Shown here one piece after another: positions 37,636 to 45,525 of a DNA stretch of 64,000 bases. The notes below the pieces were generated by a model. It had not been told where the DNA came from and made no database searches. It was given only the letters and a program-made list of their open reading frames with translations. The translations under genes were made by a program, and so were the position numbers. Source of the DNA: Pseudomonas bananamidigenes (lineage in GTDB: Bacteria > Pseudomonadota > Gammaproteobacteria > Pseudomonadales > Pseudomonadaceae); the NCBI RefSeq assembly GCF_001679645.1, contig NZ_LRUN01000023.1:62001-126000 (forward strand). Reading direction: 5' to 3'. Position 1 is the first letter of the stretch. Every line of letters begins with the position of its first letter.

Positions 37636-37722
37636 TGGTGCCCAGAAGAAGACTCGAACTTCCACGACCGTAAGGTCACCAGCACCTGAAGCTGGCGTGT
37701 CTACCAATTTCACCATCTGGGC
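37636..37722 (-). tRNA. tRNA-Leu (anticodon CAG), copy 1
   Basis: Read on the minus strand, the 87-base gene starts GCCCAGATGGTG and ends TCTTCTGGGC-A-CCA with the CCA encoded. The acceptor stem GCCCAGA/TCTGGGC pairs fully. The anticodon stem CCAGC/GCTGG encloses the loop TTCAGGT, giving anticodon CAG for codon CUG. A long variable arm (TGGTGACCTTACGGTCGT) marks it as a class II tRNA. The T-loop reads GTTCGAGTC. Confidence 0.96.
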
Positions 37723-37756
37723 TTCATCTTCAGCGTTGCCGCTGTTGATGTGGCGC

Positions 37757-37785
37757 ACTATACGGAGCGTCTTTTGATCTGTAAA
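37757..37785 (-). promoter_or_regulatory. Sigma-70 promoter of tRNA-Leu copy 1
   Basis: On the minus strand TTTACA (37780-37785) and TATAGT (37757-37762) are separated by exactly 17 bases. A CGCTCCG stretch next to the -10 resembles the GC-rich discriminator zone of stable-RNA promoters. The second tRNA has the same promoter. Confidence 0.8.
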
Positions 37786-37841
37786 CCCCTGATTTGATTT
37801 TAATAAATCAATTTCAGAAAAAATGCGGGGCGCAGAATACA

Positions 37842-37865
37842 AAAAACCCGCTTTCGCGGGTTTTT
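37842..37865 (-). terminator. Terminator of the second tRNA-Leu unit
   Basis: This is the same AAAAACCCGC / GCGGGTTTTT palindrome as after copy 1. It lies about 40 bases past the second tRNA on the minus strand. Confidence 0.85.
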
Positions 37866-37904
37866 GTGTGAGCCTTGAAACTGCTTCAGTCTCAAACTCG
37901 AAAT

Positions 37905-37991
37905 TGGTGCCCAGGAGAAGACTCGAACTTCCACGACCGTAAGGTCACCAGCACCTGAAGCTGGCGTGTCTACCAATTTCACCACCTGGGC
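37905..37991 (-). tRNA. tRNA-Leu (anticodon CAG), copy 2
   Basis: This is a second 87-base tRNA-Leu with encoded CCA, anticodon CAG and a long variable arm. It differs from copy 1 only at the acceptor end (CCCAGGTGG...CTCCTGGGC versus CCCAGATGG...CTTCTGGGC), with compensating changes that keep the stem paired. PAO1 also has two tRNA-Leu genes at this place, next to rnr. Confidence 0.96.
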
Positions 37992-38026
37992 ATCTCGACA
38001 GCGTCAGTACGTCGTCGATGGCGCGC

Positions 38027-38055
38027 ACTATACGGAGCGTCTTTTTAACTGTAAA
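38027..38055 (-). promoter_or_regulatory. Sigma-70 promoter of tRNA-Leu copy 2
   Basis: On the minus strand TTTACA (38050-38055), a 17-base spacer and TATAGT (38027-38032) match the copy 1 promoter almost base for base. Confidence 0.8.
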
Positions 38056-38216
38056 CCCCTGTCAGCAAAAAAAATGGTTTTTTTTACCAGCGGTGTCCAA
38101 AACGCTTTTCGGACGTCGATAAAGGTCTCAAGACGCGCCTTATAGAGTCGGAAATTTCCCGTTTGATGGCGCCTATGCCAAACTAACCCGCATATAGACA
38201 AGGTGAAAACTCTCTA

Positions 38217-40847
38217 ATGGCCGATTGGCAGTCCCTCGATCCCGAGGCCGCTCGTGAAGCGGAAAAATATGAAAACCCCATTCCCAGTCGCGAACTGATC
38301 CTTCAGCACCTTGCTGACCGGGGTTCGCCGGCTGCCCGTGAGCAACTGGTCGAAGAGTTTGGTCTGACCACGGACGACCAGATCGAGGCTCTGCGCCGCC
38401 GCCTGCGTGCCATGGAGCGTGATGCTCAACTGATTTACACCCGTCGTGGCACTTATGCGCCGGTGGACAAGCTCGACCTGATCCTCGGCCGCATCAGCGG
38501 TCACCGCGACGGTTTCGGTTTCCTGGTGCCGGATGATGGTTCCGACGATCTGTTCATGAGCCCGGCGCAAATGCGTCTGGTATTCGACGGCGACCGCGCC
38601 CTGGCCCGTGTTTCCGGTCTGGATCGTCGCGGTCGCCGCGAAGGCGTGATCGTCGAAGTGGTGTCCCGTGCTCACGAAAGCATCGTCGGTCGTTACTTCG
38701 AAGAGGGCGGCATCGGTTTCGTTGTTGCAGACAATCCGAAGATCCAGCAGGAAGTGCTGGTCACGCCCGGGCGCAACGCCAATGCCCAGATCGGTCAGTT
38801 CGTCGAGGTGAAGATCACCCACTGGCCGACTCCGCGCTTTCAGCCACAGGGTGATGTGATCGAAATCGTTGGTAACTATATGGCGCCGGGCATGGAAATC
38901 GATGTCGCCCTGCGTACCTACGATATTCCACACGTCTGGCCTGAGGCCGTGGTCAAGGAAGCCCGCAAGCTCAAGCCGGAAGTCGAAGAAAAGGACAAAG
39001 AGAAACGCGTCGACCTGCGCCATCTGCCGTTCGTCACGATCGATGGTGAAGATGCTCGCGACTTTGACGACGCGGTCTATTGCGAAGCCAAGCCGGGCAA
39101 GCTGCGCCTGTTTTCCGGCGGCTGGAAGCTGTATGTGGCGATTGCCGACGTTTCCAGCTATGTGAAAATCGGTTCGGCGCTGGATGCCGAGGCTCAGGTC
39201 CGCGGCAACTCGGTGTACTTCCCCGAGCGCGTGGTGCCGATGCTGCCGGAAGAGCTGTCCAACGGCCTGTGCTCGCTGAATCCACACGTTGATCGTCTGG
39301 CGATGGTTTGCGAGATGACCATCTCCAAGTCCGGCGAAATGACCGACTACTGCTTCTATGAAGCGGTGATCCACTCTCACGCACGACTGACCTACAACAA
39401 GGTCAGCGCGATGCTGGAAACGCCGAAGGCTACCGAAGCGCGCAAGCTTCGCGGTGAATACACCGACATTCTGCCGCACCTCAAGCAGCTCTACGCGCTG
39501 TACAAGGTATTGCTGGCCGCCCGTCACGTACGTGGCGCGATCGATTTCGAGACTCAGGAAACCCGGATCATCTTCGGTTCCGAGCGCAAGATCGCCGAGA
39601 TCCGCCCGACCACTCGTAACGATGCGCACAAGCTGATCGAAGAGTGCATGCTCGCGGCCAACGTGGCCACGGCAGAGTTCCTGCAAAAGCATGAGATTCC
39701 GGCGCTGTACCGCGTTCACGATGGTCCGCCACCGGAGCGTCTGGAAAAACTCCGCGCGTTCCTTGGCGAGCTCGGCCTGTCCTTGCACAAGGGCAAGGAA
39801 GGCCCGACACCGAAGGACTATCAGGCCTTGCTGGCGAGCATCAAGGATCGCCCGGATTTCCATCTGATCCAGACCGTGATGCTGCGCTCCCTGAGCCAGG
39901 CGGTGTACAGCGCTGAAAACGATGGCCACTTCGGCCTGAATTACGAAGCCTACACCCACTTCACTTCGCCGATCCGTCGTTATCCGGACCTGCTCACCCA
40001 TCGGGCGATCCGCAGCGTGATCCATTCGAAACAGGACACGCCGCACGTTCGTCGTGCCGGCGCGATGACCATTCCGAAGGCGCGCATCTATCCGTACGAC
40101 GAGGCGGCACTGGAGCAGCTCGGCGAACAATGCTCGATGAGCGAGCGCCGCGCTGACGAAGCGACCCGCGACGTGGTGAACTGGCTCAAGTGCGAGTTCA
40201 TGAAGGATCGCGTGGGTGAGTCGTTCCCGGGCGTCATCACCGCAGTGACCGGTTTCGGTCTGTTCGTCGAGCTGACCGATATCTACGTCGAAGGTCTGGT
40301 GCACGTCACGGCGCTGCCGGGCGACTACTACCACTTCGACCCCGTGCACCATCGCCTGGCCGGTGAGCGCACCGGTCGCAGCTTCCGTCTCGGCGATACC
40401 GTTGAAGTGCGCGTCATGCGTGTAGATCTCGACGAGCGCAAGATCGACTTCGAGATGGCCGAGAAAACCATCAGTGCCCCCATCGGTCGCAAGAAACGGG
40501 GCGCCGAAACGGCTGCTCCGGCGACCAGGGCTGTGGAAGAAAAGGCCCCGGCAAAAACCGCCAGCCGTCGTCCGGCCAAGGAAAAGGTTTCCGACGCTTA
40601 CCGTCCGAGCGATGCCGTGGCAAAAAACGCCGAGCTGCGCAAAAGCCGTGAATTGAAGAAGGCGTTGCTGGCCGAAGCCAAGAACGGCGGTAAGGCGGCG
40701 CCCTCGGGAAAAACCGGAAGGTCCACACCCGACAAGGCTTCCGGCGGCAAGCCAGGCAAATCGAGCAAGCACCGCAAGGGCCCGCCGAAGTCGGGTTCCG
40801 CTCCAGCCAAAAGTGGCGGGGCACGTAAACCGAAGGCGAAGTCATGA
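38217..40847 (+). CDS. rnr: Ribonuclease R
   Basis: RNase R is a processive 3'-5' exoribonuclease that degrades structured RNA and acts in trans-translation and cold shock. The 876-residue protein has an N-terminal helix-turn-helix (about 20-90), cold-shock domains (about 90-250) and the RNB catalytic domain (about 265-595), with the metal-binding DGEDARDFDDAVY near residue 277. An S1 domain (about 650-735) and a Lys/Ala-rich basic tail that helps unwinding follow. ATG 38217 starts MADWQSLDPEAAREAEKYEN, as in relatives. It overlaps rlmB by four bases. Confidence 0.97.
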   Translation: MADWQSLDPEAAREAEKYENPIPSRELILQHLADRGSPAAREQLVEEFGLTTDDQIEALRRRLRAMERDAQLIYTRRGTYAPVDKLDLILGRISGHRDGFGFLVPDDGSDDLFMSPAQMRLVFDGDRALARVSGLDRRGRREGVIVEVVSRAHESIVGRYFEEGGIGFVVADNPKIQQEVLVTPGRNANAQIGQFVEVKITHWPTPRFQPQGDVIEIVGNYMAPGMEIDVALRTYDIPHVWPEAVVKEARKLKPEVEEKDKEKRVDLRHLPFVTIDGEDARDFDDAVYCEAKPGKLRLFSGGWKLYVAIADVSSYVKIGSALDAEAQVRGNSVYFPERVVPMLPEELSNGLCSLNPHVDRLAMVCEMTISKSGEMTDYCFYEAVIHSHARLTYNKVSAMLETPKATEARKLRGEYTDILPHLKQLYALYKVLLAARHVRGAIDFETQETRIIFGSERKIAEIRPTTRNDAHKLIEECMLAANVATAEFLQKHEIPALYRVHDGPPPERLEKLRAFLGELGLSLHKGKEGPTPKDYQALLASIKDRPDFHLIQTVMLRSLSQAVYSAENDGHFGLNYEAYTHFTSPIRRYPDLLTHRAIRSVIHSKQDTPHVRRAGAMTIPKARIYPYDEAALEQLGEQCSMSERRADEATRDVVNWLKCEFMKDRVGESFPGVITAVTGFGLFVELTDIYVEGLVHVTALPGDYYHFDPVHHRLAGERTGRSFRLGDTVEVRVMRVDLDERKIDFEMAEKTISAPIGRKKRGAETAAPATRAVEEKAPAKTASRRPAKEKVSDAYRPSDAVAKNAELRKSRELKKALLAEAKNGGKAAPSGKTGRSTPDKASGGKPGKSSKHRKGPPKSGSAPAKSGGARKPKAKS

Positions 40848-41611
40848 GTCAGTTGGAAAAAATCTACGGCGTTCACGCGGTAGAAGCGTTGTTGCGTCAC
40901 CATCCAAAACGCGTCAAGCAGATCTGGCTGGCTGAAAGCCGCAACGATCCGCGAGTGCAGACGCTGGTCGAGCTGGCCAATGAAAACCGTGTGCAGATCG
41001 GCCAGGCCGAACGCCGCGAGATGGATGCCTGGGTCGAAGGCGTGCATCAGGGCGTGGTGGCGGAGGTCAGTCCGAGCCAGGTCTGGGGCGAGGCGATGCT
41101 CGACGAACTGCTTGATCGGACCGAAGGCGCGCCGCTGTTGCTGGTGCTCGACGGCGTGACCGATCCGCACAACCTCGGTGCCTGCCTGCGTTCGGCGGAT
41201 GCTGCCGGTGCGCTGGCGGTGATCGTGCCGAAAGACAAGTCGGCGACCCTGACGCCGGTCGTGCGCAAGGTGGCTTGCGGCGCGGCGGAGGTGATACCGC
41301 TGGTGGCCGTGACCAACCTCGCGCGTACCCTGGAAAAACTCCAGCAGCGCGGCCTGTGGATTGTCGGTACGGCGGGTGAGGCCGAGGTCAGTCTCTATGA
41401 CCAGGACCTGACCGGCCCGACCATCCTGATCATGGGCGCCGAGGGCAAGGGCATGCGTCGTCTGACCCGTGAGCATTGCGACTACCTGGTGCACCTGCCG
41501 ATGACCGGCAGCGTCAGCAGTCTCAACGTATCGGTTGCGACCGGCGTGTGCCTGTTCGAGGCCCAGCGCCAGCGCGGGGCCAAGGCCAAGGCTGCTGCCA
41601 AAAAGGCTTAA
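40844..41611 (+). CDS. rlmB: 23S rRNA (guanosine-2'-O)-methyltransferase RlmB
   Basis: RlmB methylates the ribose of G2251 in the peptidyl-transferase P loop of 23S rRNA. The 255-residue protein has an N-terminal substrate-binding domain (KIYGVHAVEALL). The SpoU/TrmH knot motifs are DPHNLGACLRSADAAGALAV, IMGAEGKGMRRLT and MTGSVSSLNVSVATGVCLFE. The start ATG overlaps the rnr stop (ATGA), so the two are translationally coupled. Confidence 0.97.
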   Translation: MSQLEKIYGVHAVEALLRHHPKRVKQIWLAESRNDPRVQTLVELANENRVQIGQAERREMDAWVEGVHQGVVAEVSPSQVWGEAMLDELLDRTEGAPLLLVLDGVTDPHNLGACLRSADAAGALAVIVPKDKSATLTPVVRKVACGAAEVIPLVAVTNLARTLEKLQQRGLWIVGTAGEAEVSLYDQDLTGPTILIMGAEGKGMRRLTREHCDYLVHLPMTGSVSSLNVSVATGVCLFEAQRQRGAKAKAAAKKA

Positions 41612-41630
41612 GCCTCACGCAGTCCAAAAT

Positions 41631-41718
41631 GAGGGAGCGAGCCTGCTCGCGATAGCGGAGTTACATTCAGCATCATTGTTGAGTGTTTCTCCCAATCGCG
41701 AGCAGGCTCGCTCCCACA
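41631..41718. repeat. Inverted pair of fluorescens-type palindromic repeats
   Basis: GAGGGAGCGAGCCTGCTCGCGAT (41631-41653) and its near-perfect inverse (41695-41718) are separated by about 40 bases of spacer. Such pairs (BIME-like) are common in this species group. It occupies the first third of the 306-base gap between rlmB and rpsF. The rest of that gap holds no gene I can see and probably contains the rpsF promoter and S6 leader. Confidence 0.8.
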
Positions 41719-41917
41719 GTGTTTTCTGGTGTGGCAGAAAGCGTGGCTGTTCAAATAATCACCAATTGCCTTGCGCCTCTTCTGTCCCTTCTCTACAATT
41801 GCGCCCCTTGCTGTGACGGCAGGCACCCATGTGCCCCGTGCCGGCAAGTCCATAAGTGTCATTCACTCCTTGTCTGACCGTTTTTGAGCGGCAGGCTACA
41901 ACCCGTAAGGAGCATTC

Positions 41918-42346
41918 ATGCGTCATTACGAAATCATCTTTCTGGTCCACCCTGACCAGAGCGAGCAAGTCGGCGGCATGGTTGAGCGTTACACCAAGCT
42001 GATCGAAGAAGACGGCGGCAAAATCCACCGTCTGGAAGACTGGGGCCGTCGTCAACTGGCCTACGCAATCAACAATGTTCACAAGGCTCACTACGTGATG
42101 CTGAACGTTGAGTGCACCGGCAAGGCCCTGGCCGAGCTGGAAGACAACTTCCGCTACAACGATGCTGTGATCCGTAACCTGGTCATCCGTCGCGACGAAG
42201 CCATCACTGGCCAGTCCGAGATGCTCAAGGCTGAAGAAAACCGCAGTGAGCGCCGTGAGCGTCGCGAGCGTCCTGAGCACGATGGCAGCGCCGATGGCGA
42301 TGACAGCGATAGCGACAGCGACAACAGCGATAACGCTGACGAGTAA
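41918..42346 (+). CDS. rpsF: 30S ribosomal protein S6
   Basis: S6 binds the central domain of 16S rRNA together with S18. The 142-residue protein begins [18 protein letters not shown] and has the usual ferredoxin-like core to about residue 98. A long charged tail follows ([15 protein letters not shown], then an Asp/Ser-rich [14 protein letters not shown]). In Pseudomonas the S6 C-terminus is the target of RimK, which adds glutamates. TAAGGAG (41908-41914 region) precedes the ATG. Confidence 0.98.
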   Translation: MRHYEIIFLVHPDQSEQVGGMVERYTKLIEEDGGKIHRLEDWGRRQLAYAINNVHKAHYVMLNVECTGKALAELEDNFRYNDAVIRNLVIRRDEAITGQSEMLKAEENRSERRERRERPEHDGSADGDDSDSDSDNSDNADE

Positions 42347-42374
42347 TCCACGGACCTTTTAAGGAGCCTATCAA

Positions 42375-42605
42375 ATGGCACGTTTCTTCCGTCGTCGTAA
42401 ATTCTGCCGCTTCACCGCTGAAGACGTGAAGGAGATCGACTACAAAGATCTCAACACTCTGAAAGCTTACGTATCCGAGACCGGCAAAATCGTTCCAAGC
42501 CGTATCACCGGTACCAAAGCTCGTTATCAGCGTCAGCTGGCCACCGCTATCAAGCGCGCCCGCTTCCTGGCCCTGCTGGCCTACACCGACAGCCACGGCC
42601 GCTGA
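42375..42605 (+). CDS. rpsR: 30S ribosomal protein S18
   Basis: S18 (76 residues, [20 protein letters not shown]) binds next to S6 on the small-subunit platform. The length and the basic C-terminus ([24 protein letters not shown]) are standard. AAGGAG lies just upstream and it follows rpsF in the same operon. Confidence 0.98.
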
Positions 42606-42641
42606 GACCGGGTAGTCGACAAGAAGTAAAGGATCGAATGC

Positions 42642-43532
42642 ATGCGTGCCTTGGCTGAATTCATCATGCGGGGGCGTATGCAGGCCACGCTGGTCGTGGC
42701 CGGATCTGCGGCGTTGCCGCTGTTGTTCTGGTTGAGTGCCGCTGCAGGTTGCCTTGTGCTTCTGCGGCGCGGTTCGGACGCCTTGAGCGTCCTGGGTGTG
42801 GGCGTGTTGTCGGCGTTAGTTAGCTGGCACTACCTGAAGGACCCGACAGCACTGATCGTGTTGCTCGGGGCTTGCGGTCTGGCGCTGGTTTTACGCGCCG
42901 GACACACCTGGAATCGCGTGCTGCTGGTCAGCGTGGCCGTGGGATTGTTGATTGCCGTGAGTCTGGGGACCGTGTTCGGTTCCTTCACCGAAGCGCTGGC
43001 GCAGACGTTTGAACAAGTCCTGCCGCTGGCAATGGGTGAGGTCTACGAGAAATTCTCGGCAGACCAGAAAGCGATTCTCACGGGGTTGGCGGTTCCTCTG
43101 TCGATCATTTCGACAGCACTGTCGTTGCAGGTTTTTAGCGTGCTGTGCCTGATTCTTGGGCGCTATTGGCAGGCGTTGTTGTATAACCCCGGCGGTTTCG
43201 GTCGCGAGTTTCGCGCCATCCGACTGCCGAAAGGCGTTGCGCTGTCGCTTCTGGCCGTCATGTGTGTGGCACCGTTCTTCGGTCTGCATGCACTGGTCCT
43301 GATGCCGTTGTGCAGCGTACCGCTGTTCTTCGCCGGTCTGGCCCTGGTTCACGGGCTGGTGGCGCAGAAACGGTTGGCCGGCTTCTGGCTGGTGGGGATA
43401 TACGTCACGCTCGTGCCTTTCATGCACTTGCTCGGTCCGTTGCTTGTGGTTCTGGCCATTGTCGACAGCCTGATTGATTTTCGCGGTCGTCACGTGTCGA
43501 AAGACATCGATAACGCGAACGGTGAAGGTTAA
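42642..43532 (+). CDS. DUF2232-like integral membrane protein of the rpsR-rplI cluster
   Basis: The 296-residue protein has about eight membrane helices and little else. It lies between rpsR and rplI on the same strand in all pseudomonads I know (PA4933 type), so it is read with ribosomal protein genes. The segment LAMGEVYEKFSADQKAILTG is the largest soluble stretch. The C-terminus (DFRGRHVSKDIDNANGEG) is cytoplasmic by charge. Its function is unknown to me. Confidence 0.85.
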   Translation: MRALAEFIMRGRMQATLVVAGSAALPLLFWLSAAAGCLVLLRRGSDALSVLGVGVLSALVSWHYLKDPTALIVLLGACGLALVLRAGHTWNRVLLVSVAVGLLIAVSLGTVFGSFTEALAQTFEQVLPLAMGEVYEKFSADQKAILTGLAVPLSIISTALSLQVFSVLCLILGRYWQALLYNPGGFGREFRAIRLPKGVALSLLAVMCVAPFFGLHALVLMPLCSVPLFFAGLALVHGLVAQKRLAGFWLVGIYVTLVPFMHLLGPLLVVLAIVDSLIDFRGRHVSKDIDNANGEG

Positions 43533-43553
43533 AAGTTAAGAGGTTAATACCAA

Positions 43554-44000
43554 ATGGAACTGATCCTGCTGGAAAAAATCGCCAACCTGGGCAACCTGGG
43601 CGACAAAGTAAAGGTTAAGGCCGGCTACGGTCGTAACTACCTGCTGCCTTTCGGCAAAGCCACCGCTGCGACCGCTGCCAACCTGGCTGCGTTCGAAGAG
43701 CGTCGCGCTGAGCTGGAAAAAGCCGCTGCCGAGCGTAAAGCATCGGCTGAAAGCCGCGCTGCCCAACTGGCCGAGCTGGAAGTGACCATCACTGCCACCG
43801 CTGGCGACGAAGGCAAGCTGTTCGGTTCGATCGGTACTCACGACATCGCTGACGCACTGACCGCCTCCGGCGTTGAAGTGGCGAAAAGCGAAGTTCGTCT
43901 GCCGAACGGCACCATCCGCAACGTGGGTGAATTCGACGTAGCCGTGCACCTGCACGCTGAAGTCGAAGCTACCGTACGCGTTGTCGTTGTAGCTGCTTAA
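43554..44000 (+). CDS. rplI: 50S ribosomal protein L9
   Basis: L9 (148 residues) has the N-terminal RNA-binding domain ([36 protein letters not shown]), a long connecting helix (about 40-75, Ala/Glu rich) and the C-terminal domain ([14 protein letters not shown]). It influences reading-frame fidelity by contacts between ribosomes. It is the last gene of the S6-S18-L9 operon. Confidence 0.98.
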   Translation: MELILLEKIANLGNLGDKVKVKAGYGRNYLLPFGKATAATAANLAAFEERRAELEKAAAERKASAESRAAQLAELEVTITATAGDEGKLFGSIGTHDIADALTASGVEVAKSEVRLPNGTIRNVGEFDVAVHLHAEVEATVRVVVVAA

Positions 44001-44046
44001 GCAACACCTGATCGGCTGGCGGCTTGCCCGTCAGGCGGTTAACATC

Positions 44047-44084
44047 GGGCACGATCCTGTTTACAGGTCGTGCCCTTTGTCTTT
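44047..44084 (+). terminator. Intrinsic terminator after rplI
   Basis: GGGCACGA (44047-44054) pairs with TCGTGCCC (44068-44075), and an inner CCTGT/ACAGG extends the stem. A T-rich stretch (TTTGTCTTT) follows. Confidence 0.8.
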
Positions 44085-44121
44085 CTGCAAACCGTGCTTT
44101 TCCTGAATAAAACAAGTGGCC

Positions 44122-45519
44122 ATGAACGAAATCTCCGCTCCTGAGCAATACGATCTGCAAACCGCTGCCCTGAAGGTGCCGCCGCACTCCATCGAGGCCG
44201 AACAGGCTGTGCTCGGTGGTCTGATGCTGGACAACAACGCCTGGGAACGCGTGCTCGATCAGGTCTCCGACGGTGATTTCTACCGGCATGACCACCGCCT
44301 GATTTTCCGTGCGATCGCCAAACTGGCCGATCAGAACTCGCCGATCGACGTCGTGACCCTGGCCGAACAACTGGACAAGGAAGGTCAGACCTCGCAAGTC
44401 GGCGGCCTCGGTTACCTTGGCGAACTGGCAAAAAACACACCGTCCGTCGCCAACATCAAGGCTTATGCGCAGATCGTCCGTCAGCGTGCGACATTGCGCC
44501 AGTTGATCGGCATCAGTAACGATATTGCCGATGCCGCCTTCAACCCCGAGGGGCGTACCGCCGAAGAGATCCTCGACGAAGCCGAACGGCAGATCTTCCA
44601 GATCGCCGAGGCGCGTCCGAAAACCGGCGGCCCGGTGGGGGTCAATGACCTGCTCACAAAGGCGATCGATCGTATCGATACGCTGTTCAACACCTCGGAT
44701 GCGATCACCGGCCTGTCCACCGGCTACACCGACCTCGACGAGAAGACCAGCGGCCTGCAACCGGCCGACCTGATCATCGTTGCCGGTCGTCCGTCGATGG
44801 GCAAGACCACCTTCGCGATGAACCTGGTGGAGAACGCCGTACTGCGCAGCGACAAGGCCGTGCTGGTGTACTCGCTCGAGATGCCAGGCGAATCGCTGAT
44901 CATGCGTATGCTGTCGTCCCTCGGACGCATCGACCAGACCAAGGTGCGTTCCGGCCAACTGGAAGATGACGACTGGCCACGCCTGACCTCGGCGGTGAAC
45001 CTGCTCAACGACCGCAAGCTGTTCATCGATGACACCGCGGGCATCAGCCCGTCGGAAATGCGTGCACGGACCCGACGTCTGGTGCGCGAGCACGGTGACA
45101 TCGCCCTGATCATGATCGACTACCTGCAGTTGATGCAGATCCCGGGCTCCAGCGGTGACAACCGGACCAACGAAATTTCCGAGATCTCCCGCTCCCTGAA
45201 AGCCCTGGCCAAGGAATTCAACTGCCCGGTGGTTGCCCTGTCGCAGCTCAACCGCTCCCTGGAGCAGCGCCCGAACAAGCGTCCGGTGAACTCCGACTTG
45301 CGGGAATCCGGAGCGATCGAGCAGGACGCCGACGTCATCATGTTCGTGTATCGGGACGAGGTGTATCACCCGGAAACCGAACACAAAGGCATCGCCGAAA
45401 TCATCATCGGCAAACAGCGGAACGGCCCGATCGGCTTCATTCGCCTGGCCTTCATCGGCAAGTACACGCGCTTCGAAAACCTTGCACCGGGCAGCTATAA
45501 CTTCGACGATGATGAATAG
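44122..45519 (+). CDS. dnaB: Replicative DNA helicase DnaB
   Basis: DnaB is the hexameric 5'-3' helicase at the replication fork. The 465-residue protein has the N-terminal primase-interaction domain (about 20-130, EQAVLGGLMLDN) and the RecA-like C-terminal domain with Walker A GRPSMGKTTFAMN and Walker B LIMIDYLQLM. The DnaB motif RDEVYHPE and arginine-finger region are present. ATG 44122 is the family start (MNEISAPEQYDLQ); a GTG two codons upstream is less likely. It is convergent with the toxin-like gene only 6 bases away. Confidence 0.97.
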   Translation: MNEISAPEQYDLQTAALKVPPHSIEAEQAVLGGLMLDNNAWERVLDQVSDGDFYRHDHRLIFRAIAKLADQNSPIDVVTLAEQLDKEGQTSQVGGLGYLGELAKNTPSVANIKAYAQIVRQRATLRQLIGISNDIADAAFNPEGRTAEEILDEAERQIFQIAEARPKTGGPVGVNDLLTKAIDRIDTLFNTSDAITGLSTGYTDLDEKTSGLQPADLIIVAGRPSMGKTTFAMNLVENAVLRSDKAVLVYSLEMPGESLIMRMLSSLGRIDQTKVRSGQLEDDDWPRLTSAVNLLNDRKLFIDDTAGISPSEMRARTRRLVREHGDIALIMIDYLQLMQIPGSSGDNRTNEISEISRSLKALAKEFNCPVVALSQLNRSLEQRPNKRPVNSDLRESGAIEQDADVIMFVYRDEVYHPETEHKGIAEIIIGKQRNGPIGFIRLAFIGKYTRFENLAPGSYNFDDDE

Positions 45520-45525
45520 CGCGAT

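Noticed and set aside
38214..40772. Long open frame of 852 codons on the minus strand
   Set aside because: It is the complement of rnr, which has all RNase R domains. Its composition is typical of antisense frames in GC-rich coding DNA.
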